This document shows, in pieces, positions 25,826 to 35,404 of a DNA stretch of 64,000 nucleotides; the stretch's first letter is position 1, and each line of letters opens with the position of its first letter. The stretch comes from an uncultured Oscillospiraceae bacterium. Its GTDB lineage: Bacteria; Bacillota; Clostridia; Oscillospirales; Oscillospiraceae. The translations under genes were made by a program, and so were the position numbers. Location of the stretch: contig CAJUPS010000005.1 in the NCBI GenBank assembly GCA_910588045.1, positions 1 through 64,000 of the forward strand, written 5' to 3'. The notes under the pieces are model-generated. The model had not been told where the DNA came from, did no database searches, and worked only from the letters and a program-made list of their open reading frames with translations.

Positions 25826-26010
25826 GTCTGCGCTCTCCTCATTTTCATAGGTCCTTCCGAGACGGTCCCGGACGTCCATTTTCCACTCAGTAGTAAGGAT
25901 ACACTTCGACTTCTCCTATGTCAACTTCGTCATATCGCAGGACAAGCTTCCTTGTACCAGACAGATATTACCCCGTGTTCAAATTTTGGGCAGAGGACTT
26001 TCTTTGCCTG

Positions 26011-26039
26011 TTTTCAGAGGAATTATGGTGTGGTATCCT
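26011..26039 (+). promoter_or_regulatory. Possible promoter of the radical SAM gene
   Basis: TTTTCA (26011-26016) and TATCCT (26034-26039), spaced 17 bp with TG near the -10, precede the radical SAM gene by about 60 bp. The match to consensus is modest. Confidence 0.35.
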
Positions 26040-26101
26040 GCGGCCATAGAGGATAGAAAGCCTCCCCCGCAAGATAAGATATATTTTAAGGAGGGCACAC
26101 C

Positions 26102-27457
26102 ATGATACCCAAGAGCCTGAGCAAATTAGGCATGAAGACCGCTTATAGTTACATTGAGAAGGACCCCGAAAAAAATCTCCCCAAGCTGATGGCGTGGGTG
26201 GACAGGCTGGCCGGGGACGGTCCGGACAGCTTCCAGGAGCAGCGGGACGCGTTCCGCACCGTCATCAACGACCCCGGCAACAATATGTACCAGCTTATCA
26301 TGAACATCTTTCGGGATGTGGACAACGACGTGCTGAAAGCCACCTTTGAGAATTTCTTTCTCAACGCCAACATCATAGGCTGGCCCATTCAGGAGGAAAT
26401 GCGGAAGAAGTACAACTGCAATATCCCTTGGGCCATCCTGCTGGACCCCACCAGCGCCTGCAATCTGCACTGTACCGGATGCTGGGCCGCCGAGTACGGC
26501 AACAAGCTGAACCTGAGCTTCGAGGAAATTGACTCCATCATCCAGCAAGGGAAGGCGCTGGGCGTCTATATGTATATCTACACCGGCGGCGAGCCCATGG
26601 TCCGCAGAAAGGACCTCATCCGCCTGTGCGAGAAGCACGCCGACTGCCAGTTCCTCACCTTTACCAACGCCACCCTGATCGATGAAGCCTTCGCGGACGA
26701 CATGCTGCGGGTAAAGAACTTCATCCCCGCCATCAGCCTGGAGGGCTTCGAGACGGCCACCGACGGGCGGCGGGGCGAGGGCGTGTATCAGAAGGTGATC
26801 CAGGCCATGCAGATCCTCAAGGAGAAGCGGCTGCCCTTTGGAATTTCCGCCTGTTACACCAGCCAGAACCTGGATTCCATCAGCTCGGATGCCTTTCTCG
26901 ACCAATTAGTGGAGTGGGGCGCACGGTTCATCTGGTACTTCCACTACATGCCCGTGGGCAATGACGCCGCGCCCGCGCTGCTGCCCGACCCCGGGCAGCG
27001 GGAGCAAATGTACCACCGCATCCGGGAGATCCGCGCCACCAAGCCGATCTTCGCCATGGACTTCCAGAACGACGGGGAATACGTGGGCGGGTGCATCGCC
27101 GGTGGGCGGCGGTACTTGCACATCAACGCCAACGGCGATGTGGACCCCTGCGTTTTTATCCATTACTCCGACTCCAACGTCCGGGAGAAGACGCTCCTGG
27201 AGTGCCTGCAAGGGCCCATGTTCATGGCCTACCACGACGGACAGCCCTTCAATGAGAACCATCTGCGCCCCTGCCCCATGCTGGAGAACCCGGAGAAGCT
27301 GCGGGAGATGGTCCACCGCACCGGCGCGCACTCCACCGACCTGCAATCCCCGGAGAGCGTGGATCACCTGTGCGACAAATGTACATCCTATGCCCAGTGC
27401 TGGAAGCCGGAGGCCGACCGCCTCTGGACGGCCGGCAGGCAAAAGAAGAACAAGTAG
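26102..27457 (+). CDS. Radical SAM / SPASM-type protein
   Basis: The 451-aa protein carries the radical SAM cluster motif C120-xxx-C124-xx-C127 (CNLHCTGC), the YTGGEP motif and a cysteine-rich C-terminal region (GGCIAGGRRYLHINANGDVDPC, CPMLE, CDKCTSYAQC) suited to auxiliary clusters. A helical domain of about 105 residues precedes the barrel. Related proteins are annotated only as radical SAM proteins; the reaction is unknown. It is 12 bp upstream of a TVP38-family membrane protein, which suggests a membrane-linked task. AAGGAGG precedes the ATG. Confidence 0.85.
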   Translation: MIPKSLSKLGMKTAYSYIEKDPEKNLPKLMAWVDRLAGDGPDSFQEQRDAFRTVINDPGNNMYQLIMNIFRDVDNDVLKATFENFFLNANIIGWPIQEEMRKKYNCNIPWAILLDPTSACNLHCTGCWAAEYGNKLNLSFEEIDSIIQQGKALGVYMYIYTGGEPMVRRKDLIRLCEKHADCQFLTFTNATLIDEAFADDMLRVKNFIPAISLEGFETATDGRRGEGVYQKVIQAMQILKEKRLPFGISACYTSQNLDSISSDAFLDQLVEWGARFIWYFHYMPVGNDAAPALLPDPGQREQMYHRIREIRATKPIFAMDFQNDGEYVGGCIAGGRRYLHINANGDVDPCVFIHYSDSNVREKTLLECLQGPMFMAYHDGQPFNENHLRPCPMLENPEKLREMVHRTGAHSTDLQSPESVDHLCDKCTSYAQCWKPEADRLWTAGRQKKNK

Positions 27458-27469
27458 GGAAGGTTGCCT

Positions 27470-28150
27470 ATGCCCAAAAGCGACTGGGGGAAGAAGCTCC
27501 TCCATTCCAAGACCTATAAGCTGGCGATCCTCGGCGTATGGCTGGTGATCCTGGGCGCTTGCCTGCTCTGCCGGGACCGGTTCTCGGTGGAGAACATCTT
27601 GCAGGCGTCGCCGAAAAATATGCTGGCGGCCGCCCTGTTTCTCCTGCTCCTGTTCGCGCTGAAAAGCCTCAGCGTCTTCATCTACAGCGGTATCCTCTTT
27701 ATTGCCTCCGGGATCCTCTTCCCTCTGCCCGAGGCAATCCTGGTGAATTTCATGGGCGCTGTGGTGATGGTATCCCTGCCCTACTGGCTGGGACGGCAGG
27801 TGGGCGGGGAACTGGTTGACGCCATCGTCTGCAAGTACCCCAAGACGGCGTTCCTGCGGCAGCTCCAGATGGAAAACGAGCTGTTTCTCTCCTTCATCAC
27901 CCGCATCATCAACATCCTTCCCAGCGACATCCTCAGCCTCTACATGGGCGCGTCGGGGATCCACTATGGAAAGTACCTGCCGGGGAGCGTCGCGGGGATG
28001 CTGCTGACCATCATCACGTTTCCCGTCATCGGTTCCAGCATCACCGACCCCGCCTCCCCGCTGTTCATCGCGTCGGTAGCCGTCCAGGTGGTCGTAACGG
28101 TGGGATCCATTACCGGGTACGCGGCGTATCTGCGGAAGAAAAGAACATAG
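27470..28150 (+). CDS. TVP38/TMEM64 (DedA-like) membrane protein
   Basis: A 226-aa inner-membrane protein with a hydrophobic N-terminal helix, the central SNARE-associated/VTT region (FPLPEAILVNFMGAVVMVSL, then YWLGRQVGG) and a final helix pair. VTT proteins are implicated in lipid movement across bilayers. The ATG at 27470 has AGGGAAGG six bases upstream. Co-transcription with the radical SAM gene is likely. A terminator follows. Confidence 0.87.
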   Translation: MPKSDWGKKLLHSKTYKLAILGVWLVILGACLLCRDRFSVENILQASPKNMLAAALFLLLLFALKSLSVFIYSGILFIASGILFPLPEAILVNFMGAVVMVSLPYWLGRQVGGELVDAIVCKYPKTAFLRQLQMENELFLSFITRIINILPSDILSLYMGASGIHYGKYLPGSVAGMLLTIITFPVIGSSITDPASPLFIASVAVQVVVTVGSITGYAAYLRKKRT

Positions 28151-28155
28151 AATCC

Positions 28156-28195
28156 GGCCGGGACCACTCCTGTATCGGTGGTCCCGGCCTCTTTT
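28156..28195 (+). terminator. Intrinsic terminator after the TVP38 gene
   Basis: A perfect 12-bp stem (28156-28167 / 28178-28189) is followed by TCTTTTG. Confidence 0.85.
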
Positions 28196-28322
28196 GTCAA
28201 AAGGGTGAAATTTCCGGCCATTCGGATTTATGGATATTGTACAATTCAATTTCCGCAGAAAATATGCTATACTGCAACCAACGCCGCCCCTTCCGGGAGA
28301 ACGCAATGGAGGAGTACCAGAC

Positions 28323-28883
28323 ATGCCAAATTTCACGAAACGTGCCATCAAGGACGCGTTTTTACGGCAGCTTGCAGAGCGTCCTTTGGGCCAGATCACC
28401 GTCAAGGACATTGTGGAGGAGTGCGGGATCAACCGCAATTCCTTCTACTACCACTACGAGGGCATCCCCTCCCTGCTGGAGGAGATCATTGCCGAGGAAT
28501 TGAAGAAGCTCATTGAGACCCACCCCACCATCGACTCCATGGAGCAGGCCGTGGACGCGGCGGTGGAGTTCATTCGCGCCAACAAGCGCGCGGTGCTGCA
28601 CATCTACAATTCCGTCCGGCGGGATACCTTTGAGCGGTATCTCATGGAGACGTGCCGCTACGTAGTGACCACCTACGTGGACACCGCCCTGGCCGGACGG
28701 ACCATTGACGAGGCGGACAAATCTATCCTGATCCGCTATCACACCTGCGCCTGCTTTGGCAACATCATCGACTGGCTCAACGGCGGCATGAAGGACGATC
28801 TCTCCGACTACTTCCGCCGCATTTTCCAGTTAAAAATCGTTCGCGGCTGGGAGGACGGGATCTACGTGCCGGTGGAGCCGTGA
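28323..28883 (+). CDS. TetR/AcrR-family regulator
   Basis: The 186-aa protein has an N-terminal TetR HTH (AIKDAFLRQLAERPLGQITV, then KDIVEECGINRNSFYYHYEG) and a helical ligand/dimer domain of the TetR_C_8 kind. The ATG at 28323 is chosen for GGAGGAG upstream; an in-frame ATG 31 codons earlier lacks homology. It precedes the HdeD-MMPL-YhgE operon and is the best candidate for its repressor, although a MITE now separates them. Confidence 0.87.
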   Translation: MPNFTKRAIKDAFLRQLAERPLGQITVKDIVEECGINRNSFYYHYEGIPSLLEEIIAEELKKLIETHPTIDSMEQAVDAAVEFIRANKRAVLHIYNSVRRDTFERYLMETCRYVVTTYVDTALAGRTIDEADKSILIRYHTCACFGNIIDWLNGGMKDDLSDYFRRIFQLKIVRGWEDGIYVPVEP

Positions 28884-28895
28884 TGCTTTCCCTTT

Positions 28896-29057
28896 AGGGC
28901 TTGTTTGATAAATGGCGGAATGCCCAACGGCGAGAGATTTTTTCACTGGGCAAGGCAAAAATTCGCAGGAATCCTGACGGATTTCAAGAATTTTTAACGC
29001 GGCACAGCGGAAAAAGATCCGCTGTTTGGGCGTTTTGACATTTTTCAAACATGCCCT
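28896..29057. mobile_element. MITE-like inverted-repeat element B
   Basis: The ends AGGGCTTGTTTGATAAATG and the complement of 29039-29057 (AGGGCATGTTTGAAAAATG) match at 17 of 19 positions. TA dinucleotides flank the element (28895-28896, 29057-29058). The interior has AATCCTGACGGATT and CAGCGGAAAAAGATCCGCTG-type palindromes. It is 162 bp, the size of element A, with which it shares internal blocks. A truncated copy lies at 60343-60417. Confidence 0.8.
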
Positions 29058-29192
29058 AGGCAAACGTGCGCCCGTGTCTGTTTTTCAGTCGATTTGAACC
29101 CCGTGCCTGATTTTTGGGCACGGGGATTTTTCCGCCCATTTTCAGGGCGGGCCCGCCCTGCTATACTGGGAACATACCAAGGAGGTGAGAGC

Positions 29193-29798
29193 GTGAAAAT
29201 GCGTTCCATGACGCCCATGAGGGTGGCCAAGGCCGGATATATCCTCATGTCCGCCGTATTCTGTGTTCTGGGAGTGCTGTTCATCGTCCGGCCCGACCAG
29301 TCCCTAAAGGTGATGGGACAGGTGCTGGGGCTGGCCATGATTGCCTTCGGCATCTTCAAGCTGGTGGGATATTTCTCCCGGGACCTGTATCGGCTGGCTT
29401 TCCAGTACGACCTGGAGTTCGGCATCCTGCTCATCGTGCTGGGGATCATTGCACTGCCCCGGTGGTCAGACGTGGTGGGCGTGCTGGCGGCGGCGCTGGG
29501 GATCTCCGTGCTGGCGGACGGACTGTTCAAGATCCGCATCGCCATGGACGCCAGGACCTTCGGCATCCGCGACTGGTGGATGATCCTGGTGCTGGCGATC
29601 GTCACCTGCGGAGCGGGCGCACTGCTGGTGCTGCGGCCCTGGCAGGGAGCGAAGCTGCTGGCGTGGCTGCTGGGCGCGTCTCTGCTGTGCGAGGGGGTCC
29701 TGAACCTCTGCGTGGCGGTGAGTACGGTGAAAATCATTGACCACCAGTGCCCGGACGTGATTGAGGCCGATTACACCGAGATCAAAGAGTACGAATAA
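29193..29798 (+). CDS. HdeD-like DUF308 membrane protein
   Basis: A 201-aa protein with six hydrophobic helices in three DUF308 pairs (LGVLFIVRPDQSLKVMGQVL, LIVLGIIALPRWSDVVGVLA and LVLRPWQGAKLLAWLLGAS). I take the GTG at 29193 because AGGAGG lies 7 bp upstream; earlier in-frame ATG is in non-homologous sequence. Acid-resistance HdeD is the named relative, but most members are uncharacterised. It is the first gene of an operon with the MMPL exporter. Confidence 0.8.
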   Translation: MKMRSMTPMRVAKAGYILMSAVFCVLGVLFIVRPDQSLKVMGQVLGLAMIAFGIFKLVGYFSRDLYRLAFQYDLEFGILLIVLGIIALPRWSDVVGVLAAALGISVLADGLFKIRIAMDARTFGIRDWWMILVLAIVTCGAGALLVLRPWQGAKLLAWLLGASLLCEGVLNLCVAVSTVKIIDHQCPDVIEADYTEIKEYE

Positions 29799-29826
29799 AT
29801 TTTTAGGAAAGGAAGACAGATTACTC

Positions 29827-31932
29827 ATGCGTTTTTCCAAAGCGGTGGTCAGATACCGCATCCCCATCCTCGTTTTGTCCCTTCTCCTGCTGGTTCCCTC
29901 CGTTCTGGGGATGGCGAGGACGCGCATCAACTACGATATGCTGGACTACCTTCCGGCCGACATGGACACCGTGGTCGGGCAGAACGAGCTCCTGGATGAA
30001 TTTGGCAAGGGGGCCTTCTCCTTCCTCATCCTGGAGGACATGCCGGACAGGGACGCTGCCGCCCTCCGGGCGCAGATCGAGCAGGTGGACCATGTGGAGA
30101 CCGTGCTGTGGTATGATTCCCTGCTGGATCTGTCGGTCCCCATGGAGCTGCTGCCCCGGGAGCTGTATGACGCGTTCAACACCGACAGCGCCACCATGAT
30201 GGCCGTGTTCTTTGACACCTCCACCTCCTCCGACCTGACCATGGACGCCATCCGGGAGATCCGGAGCATCGCGGGAAAGCAGTGCTTCGTCTCCGGGATG
30301 TCGGCCCTGGTGACGGACCTGAAGGACCTGTGCGAGAAGGAGGAGCCCATCTATGTGGGCATCGCGGTGGCCCTGGCCTGCGGTGCCATGCTGCTCCTGC
30401 TGGACAGCTGGCTGATCCCCTTTGTGTTCCTGGCCAGCATCGGGATGATGATCCTCATGAACCTGGGCAGCAACTACTTCATGGGAGAGATTTCTTACAT
30501 TACCAAAGCCCTCTCCGCCGTGCTCCAGCTGGCCGTTACGATGGACTATTCCATCTTCCTGTGGAACAGTTATAACGAGCAGCGGCAGCTCCACGGGGAC
30601 AAGGGCGAGGCCATGGCCTCCGCCATCCAGGCCACCCTGGCCAGCGTGGTCGGTTCCTCCATCACCACGGTGGCGGGCTTCATCGCCCTGTGCTTCATGA
30701 GCTTCACCATGGGCCGCGACCTGGGCATCGTGATGGCCAAGGGGGTCCTGCTGGGGGTGCTGGGCTGCGTAACCGTGCTGCCCGCCCTCATTCTGGTGTT
30801 CGACGGGCCCCTGCAAAGGACCCGGCACAAGTCCCTCATCCCGAACATGGCCGGGATGGCGGGGGGCGTCGTCAAAGCGTTCCCCGTGTTCCTGGTGGTC
30901 TTCGCCCTGGTGGTTCCCCCGGCCCTGTCCGGCTACCATAAGACCACCCAGGAGGTCTACTACGACATGGGCCGGTGCCTGCCGGAGGACATGGAGTATG
31001 TCATCGCCAACAGTAAGCTCTCGGAGGACTTCGACATCGCCTCCACCCACATGCTGCTGGTCAGCACGGACGTCCCCTCCAAGGACATCCGCTCCATGAT
31101 AAAGGAAATGGAAGCGGTGGACGGCGTGAAGTACGTCCTGGGCCTGGAGTCCGTACTGGGTTCCCGGGTGCCTGTGGAGGTCCTGCCGGAGTCCGTTGCC
31201 TCCATCCTCCGCAGCGACAAGTGGGAGCTGATGCTGATCAACTCCGCCTATAAGGTGGCCGGTGAGGAGGTCAACACGCAGATCGACCGTCTAGGGGCCA
31301 TCCTGAAGCGGTATGACCCCAGTGGAATGCTCATCGGCGAGGCCCCCTGCATGAAGGACATGATCGAGACCACGGATCAGGACTTCAAGGTGGTCAACGC
31401 GGTATCCATTATCGCCATTTTCCTCATCATCGCCCTGGTGGAAAAGAGCCTGAGCCTGCCCTTTATTCTCATCGCGGTCATCGAGGCGGCCATCTTCGTC
31501 AACCTGGGCCTGCCCCACTACCTGGGCCAGAGCCTTCCCTTCATCGCCCCCATCTGCATCAGCACCATCCAGCTGGGCGCAACCGTCGACTACGCCATTC
31601 TGATGACCACCCGTTACAAAGCGGAGCGCATCAACGGAGCGGATAAGAAGGCCGCCGTTCACACGGCGCTGTCCACCTCCATCCCCTCCATTATCGTCTC
31701 CGGTATGGGCCTGTTTGCGGCCACCTTCGGGGTGGCTCTCTACTCCGAGATCGACATTATCAGCTCCATGTGTATGCTGATGGCCCGCGGGGCCATCGTC
31801 AGCATGGTGTCCGTTATCTTCACCCTGCCCGCCCTGCTGCTTCTCTGTGACGGGCTCATCCGGGCAACGACCTTTGACATGCGCAGCAGGACAAGGCGTC
31901 CCATTTCCAAGCAGGAGGTTTATGCAAAATGA
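29827..31932 (+). CDS. MMPL-family RND exporter
   Basis: The 701-aa protein has two halves, each with one helix, a large extracellular loop and five helices, as in MMPL/RND exporters. Signatures include YDMLDYLPADMDTV after helix 1, LAVTMDYSIFLWNSYNE in the first half and the matching LGATVDYAILMTTRYKAERI in the second; the paired acidic D-Y motifs carry protons. Substrates of the family are lipids, glycolipids or hydrophobic drugs. The start ATG has GGAAG 11 bases upstream. Its stop overlaps the next start (ATGA). Confidence 0.92.
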   Translation: MRFSKAVVRYRIPILVLSLLLLVPSVLGMARTRINYDMLDYLPADMDTVVGQNELLDEFGKGAFSFLILEDMPDRDAAALRAQIEQVDHVETVLWYDSLLDLSVPMELLPRELYDAFNTDSATMMAVFFDTSTSSDLTMDAIREIRSIAGKQCFVSGMSALVTDLKDLCEKEEPIYVGIAVALACGAMLLLLDSWLIPFVFLASIGMMILMNLGSNYFMGEISYITKALSAVLQLAVTMDYSIFLWNSYNEQRQLHGDKGEAMASAIQATLASVVGSSITTVAGFIALCFMSFTMGRDLGIVMAKGVLLGVLGCVTVLPALILVFDGPLQRTRHKSLIPNMAGMAGGVVKAFPVFLVVFALVVPPALSGYHKTTQEVYYDMGRCLPEDMEYVIANSKLSEDFDIASTHMLLVSTDVPSKDIRSMIKEMEAVDGVKYVLGLESVLGSRVPVEVLPESVASILRSDKWELMLINSAYKVAGEEVNTQIDRLGAILKRYDPSGMLIGEAPCMKDMIETTDQDFKVVNAVSIIAIFLIIALVEKSLSLPFILIAVIEAAIFVNLGLPHYLGQSLPFIAPICISTIQLGATVDYAILMTTRYKAERINGADKKAAVHTALSTSIPSIIVSGMGLFAATFGVALYSEIDIISSMCMLMARGAIVSMVSVIFTLPALLLLCDGLIRATTFDMRSRTRRPISKQEVYAK

Positions 31933-33629
31933 AAAAATCAGCTCTGAAAGCGGTTTCCCTGTGCCTGTGCGGCACATTAGTCATCGGATGCGGGGGCGTT
32001 CATGCCCTGGCCTCCGGCAATGAGGCGTCCGTCCGGCCGGTTCCGGTCAGCGCCGCCGCGCCGGTCCAGGCCCCTCCGCCCTCCGCCAAGGAGGAGACCG
32101 TCTATGTGCTGGCAAGCGCCGACGGCACGGTGGAAAAGGTCATTGTCAGCGACTGGCTCAAAAATGCCGGCGGCAGCGCGTCCCTGGCGGACGATGCCAG
32201 GCTGGACGGCGTGGAGAACGTGAAGGGCAGCGAGTCCTTCACCCTCAGCGGCGATACCCGCGTCTGGGATGCGCAGGGGAACGATATATACACCCGGGGC
32301 ACCACGGAGCAGGATCTGCCGGTGAGCATGACCGTCCGCTACACCCTGGATGGCAAGGCGATCTCTCCGGAGGAGCTGGCCGGGAAGAGCGGCAGGGTCG
32401 CCATCCGCTTCGACTACGACAACCATGCGTATCAGCTTATGGACGTGGGCGGCAAGCAGGAAAAGATCTACGTCCCCTTCGCTGTCCTCACCGGCGTGGT
32501 CCTGGAGCAGGACGTCTTTCGCAACGTGGAGGTCTCCAGCGGCAGGATCTTTAACGACGGGGACCGCACGGCGGTGATCGGCATGGCCTTCCCCGGACTA
32601 CAGGAGGATCTGAATGTGGATCCCGAGCGACTGGAGATCCCCGATTATGTGGAGATCACCGCCGATGTGACCGGGTTTGCGCTGGGGACCACCTTTACGG
32701 TGGCCGTGAGCGACCTCTTCGGGCAGCTGGACACGGAAAAGCTGAACGGGACGGACGACCTGAATGAATCCCTGGATCAGCTTACCGACGCCATGGACCA
32801 GCTGATGGACGGCGCGGATCAGCTGCACGAGGGACTGAACACCCTGCTGGAGAAATCCGGCGAACTGGTGAGCGGCATCGACAAGCTGTCGGAGGGCGCT
32901 GCGGCGCTGACAGCCGGTGCGGACGCATTGGAAACCGGCGTATCCCAGCTTCAGGAGGGGAGCGAGGCCCTCAGCCTGGGTCTGAAGACCTTGAACGAAA
33001 ACAGCGAGGCCCTGAATGCAGGGGCGGAGCAGGTCTTCCAGGTGCTGCTGGCCTCCGCCGGGGAGCAGTTGAAAAAGGCCGGTGTGCCCCTGCCCGCGGA
33101 GCTGACAGCAGAAAATTATGGCCAGATCCTGGACGGCCTGCTGGCCTCCCTGCCCGAGGCGGCGTCGGGGCCGGTCGTCCAGCTGAAAGCCTCCCTGGAC
33201 AGCTATAACCAGTTTTATCAGGGCTTGCAGAGCTATACGGCGGGCGTAGCCCAGGCCTCTGCCGGAGCCGGAAGTCTAACGGACGGAGCGTCCCGTCTGT
33301 GCGACGGGGCCTCCAAACTCCGCAGCGGTACGGCGGAGCTGCATGGCGGCATCATGACGCTGAAAAACAGCGCCCCCGCCCTGGTGGACGGCGTGGAGCA
33401 GCTGCGGGACGGCTCCAGGGAGCTGGCCGACGGCCTCGACGAGCTCAATCGGGAGGGAATCGAGAAGCTGGTGAATGCCGTGGACGGAGACCTGGAAGGG
33501 TTCGTGGAGCGTCTGCGGGCTACGGCGGACGTGTCCAGAGATTACCAGTCCTTCTCGGGCATTGCCCCGGAAACGGAGGGACAGGTGAAGTTCATCTACC
33601 GGACTGCCTCCGTAGAGGCCGAAAAATAG
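31929..33629 (+). CDS. Exported YhgE-like protein with LxxG heptad repeats
   Basis: A 566-aa exported protein with a signal peptide that may be a lipoprotein signal (VIGC at about 18-21). The first 260 residues are a beta-rich domain; from about 275 to 540 it is a long run of xxxLxxG heptads (GADQLHEGLNTLLEKSGELV, LTAGADALETG, LRDGSRELADGL), as in the C-terminal part of YhgE/Pip-type proteins. It overlaps the MMPL gene by 4 bp and is probably the exporter's periplasm-facing or cell-wall partner. Membrane helices of full YhgE are absent. Confidence 0.78.
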   Translation: MKKSALKAVSLCLCGTLVIGCGGVHALASGNEASVRPVPVSAAAPVQAPPPSAKEETVYVLASADGTVEKVIVSDWLKNAGGSASLADDARLDGVENVKGSESFTLSGDTRVWDAQGNDIYTRGTTEQDLPVSMTVRYTLDGKAISPEELAGKSGRVAIRFDYDNHAYQLMDVGGKQEKIYVPFAVLTGVVLEQDVFRNVEVSSGRIFNDGDRTAVIGMAFPGLQEDLNVDPERLEIPDYVEITADVTGFALGTTFTVAVSDLFGQLDTEKLNGTDDLNESLDQLTDAMDQLMDGADQLHEGLNTLLEKSGELVSGIDKLSEGAAALTAGADALETGVSQLQEGSEALSLGLKTLNENSEALNAGAEQVFQVLLASAGEQLKKAGVPLPAELTAENYGQILDGLLASLPEAASGPVVQLKASLDSYNQFYQGLQSYTAGVAQASAGAGSLTDGASRLCDGASKLRSGTAELHGGIMTLKNSAPALVDGVEQLRDGSRELADGLDELNREGIEKLVNAVDGDLEGFVERLRATADVSRDYQSFSGIAPETEGQVKFIYRTASVEAEK

Positions 33630-33683
33630 AAAAGGCAGGGAGTTCCCTTCGCAGACCGCCAAGGCCGGACTCCACGCTGCGCC

Positions 33684-33728
33684 AAAAACAGGCCCGCCGG
33701 GGTTTCCGATCCCGGTGGGCCTGTTTTC
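33684..33728. terminator. Bidirectional terminator
   Basis: A stem of 17 bp with one wobble (33685-33701 / 33711-33727) carries A-runs before and T-runs after on both strands. It separates the YhgE-like gene (+) from the end of the large minus-strand operon. Confidence 0.9.
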
Positions 33729-33783
33729 AAATTGATCTTCTATCCGTCCCGCCGCCTCTTCGGCGGCAATGGCCGCTCTCCCC

Positions 33784-34614
33784 TCACGCATCTCTTGCCG
33801 GGTGCACCACGGTCTGATATTGCTCGGTCTCCGACCAGTCCGTCAGCGCCTTGATGCGGGTAATGGACCAGGGGTGCGACTGCGGGAGCGTCTGCACCGT
33901 GTAAATGAGCTTTCCGATCACGCTGTCCTTGGAGGTATCAAAGTCCTCGTACTGACTCAGCACGTTCTCCAGCGAGAAGTTCACATAGCGGCTGCAAGTG
34001 CCCTGCCCCATGGTGCGAATGCGGTACTTGATCGCGTTCTCCACGCCTCCGGCCGCAATCGCGCCCGCCCGGTCGGCCGTAAGCTCGGACTTTCTGTCCC
34101 AATCGTAAAGGGAGTACATGAGTCCGGCGGAGATCAGCGGGGCAAACCCCCTGAAAATTCCCGTGAGCTCATTGCTCAGGATGCGGGCCAGCCCGTGGTA
34201 CAGCACGTGTCCACTGTTGATATGTCCCAGCTCGTGTCCCATCAGGTACAGGAGCTCCCCGTCCGTTGCATCCCGGACCGAGGAGGAGTTCAGCACAATA
34301 TACGGCTCACCGGCGCCCGTTGCGTAAGCGTTGTATTCATAGCTCAGCTCCAGCAGGAGCTTGGGCTCCTTCTGCATATTCAGGCGGCGGAGCGCCGTCT
34401 CATACAGGCGGTAGAGCCTGGGGTAGGTCTCCCCGGTGACCCGGAAGCCGTCGCCCTTGGTCTGTATGTACATACTGCTCTTGATATTGAAATCCAAATA
34501 CGCGGCCAGCAGCTTGTCCACCACGGGAATGCTCTTCAGCGCGGCCAGCGCCGCCCGGTCGCTGGGGTGCTCGTAGTCGGACGCTCTGAGGCCGTCGGGA
34601 TCATAATAAACCAT
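33784..34614 (-). CDS. M48-family zinc metallopeptidase (intact)
   Basis: The 276-aa protein has the zinc motif HELGH (H127, E128, H131) and the third-ligand region SELTADRAG (E177), as in M48 (Ste24/HtpX-like) peptidases, plus two weakly hydrophobic segments after the motif. It is the last of three adjacent paralogs and the only one with an intact active site. All three share an N-terminal HPxDRAA..A block and a C-terminal W-(S/N)-xx-R motif (WSITRIKALTDW here). It overlaps the gene before it by 14 bp. A role in processing a component of the system is inferred. Confidence 0.88.
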   Translation of the reverse strand: MVYYDPDGLRASDYEHPSDRAALAALKSIPVVDKLLAAYLDFNIKSSMYIQTKGDGFRVTGETYPRLYRLYETALRRLNMQKEPKLLLELSYEYNAYATGAGEPYIVLNSSSVRDATDGELLYLMGHELGHINSGHVLYHGLARILSNELTGIFRGFAPLISAGLMYSLYDWDRKSELTADRAGAIAAGGVENAIKYRIRTMGQGTCSRYVNFSLENVLSQYEDFDTSKDSVIGKLIYTVQTLPQSHPWSITRIKALTDWSETEQYQTVVHPARDA

Positions 34615-35386
34615 CGTTTGCCTCCTTCACGGTCTGATACGTTCCAGACTCCACCCAGTTGTAGAGCTCGGTCAATCTGCTGGCATTCCACGGCCGCGCC
34701 GTGGACAGCGTTTGCAGGGCCTTCGCGGCGCCGGCGGTGCCGCTGATCTGCAAAAACTCCGCGTTCTGGCGCATACGCTCCTCAAAGGGCGTCTGCTCCA
34801 TGATGTCCTCCGGCGCCTCCCCGCAGCCAATCAGCCTGGCGGTCAAGTCGAAATCGCCGCAGAACAGAAGTCTGGCGCGGTCATAGGTGTAGTAGCTCTG
34901 CCGCTTCCACTGGTAGAGCGGATAGGTAAGCAGGCCGGAGGAAATCGGCAGAGCGCCGCCGAAGGAATTGACGACCATCAGGAGCAGTCCGATCATGCCG
35001 TGTCCCGCCTTCATGGCGGCCACATCCGAGGCCAGAAACGTCTCCAGCTCCTGCGGAGGGAGCAGCTCCAGCAGCGAGGAGCTGATCATGATCTTGGGGG
35101 ACTCCATGCCGAACAGGAAGGTGCTGCAATCGTAGGACCGGTGCAGATAGATGTCCGGCATTTTTTCCACGCCAAAGCGCTGGCAGGCCCTCTGGTACAT
35201 CGCATGGATTTCCGGGGCGGTCTTCTCGGTGAGCTTCAGATAGGTTGAGGTGTAAACGATGTCGTAGTACCGCTCCACACTGTTTTGGGAGATAAAGGCG
35301 AGGAGCTTTTCAAACCCGGGAATACTGTTCACCGTTTGAATGGCCGCCTCGTCCCCCGGATAAAGATAGGATTTTACTGGAATCAC
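34601..35386 (-). CDS. Inactivated M48-like paralog 1
   Basis: The 261-aa protein follows the same plan as the peptidase downstream (GDEAAIQTVNSIPGFEKLLA at the start, WNASRLTELYNW at the end), but the HExxH position reads SDVAAMKAGH (from residue 120), so both histidines and the glutamate are gone. The second-ligand site reads YTYDRAR: only the Asp is kept. It is probably a catalytically dead partner that forms a complex with the active peptidase. Length and reading frame are intact, so it is not a decaying pseudogene. Confidence 0.75.
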   Translation of the reverse strand: MIPVKSYLYPGDEAAIQTVNSIPGFEKLLAFISQNSVERYYDIVYTSTYLKLTEKTAPEIHAMYQRACQRFGVEKMPDIYLHRSYDCSTFLFGMESPKIMISSSLLELLPPQELETFLASDVAAMKAGHGMIGLLLMVVNSFGGALPISSGLLTYPLYQWKRQSYYTYDRARLLFCGDFDLTARLIGCGEAPEDIMEQTPFEERMRQNAEFLQISGTAGAAKALQTLSTARPWNASRLTELYNWVESGTYQTVKEANDGLL

Positions 35387-35404
35387 ATGGTTTCCCTCCC
35401 TCCG

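Noticed and set aside
28896..29057. A long terminator or attenuator after the TetR gene
   Set aside because: Terminal inverted repeats, TA flanks and a second partial copy at 60343 identify it as a repeat element; no T-run at a suitable place.
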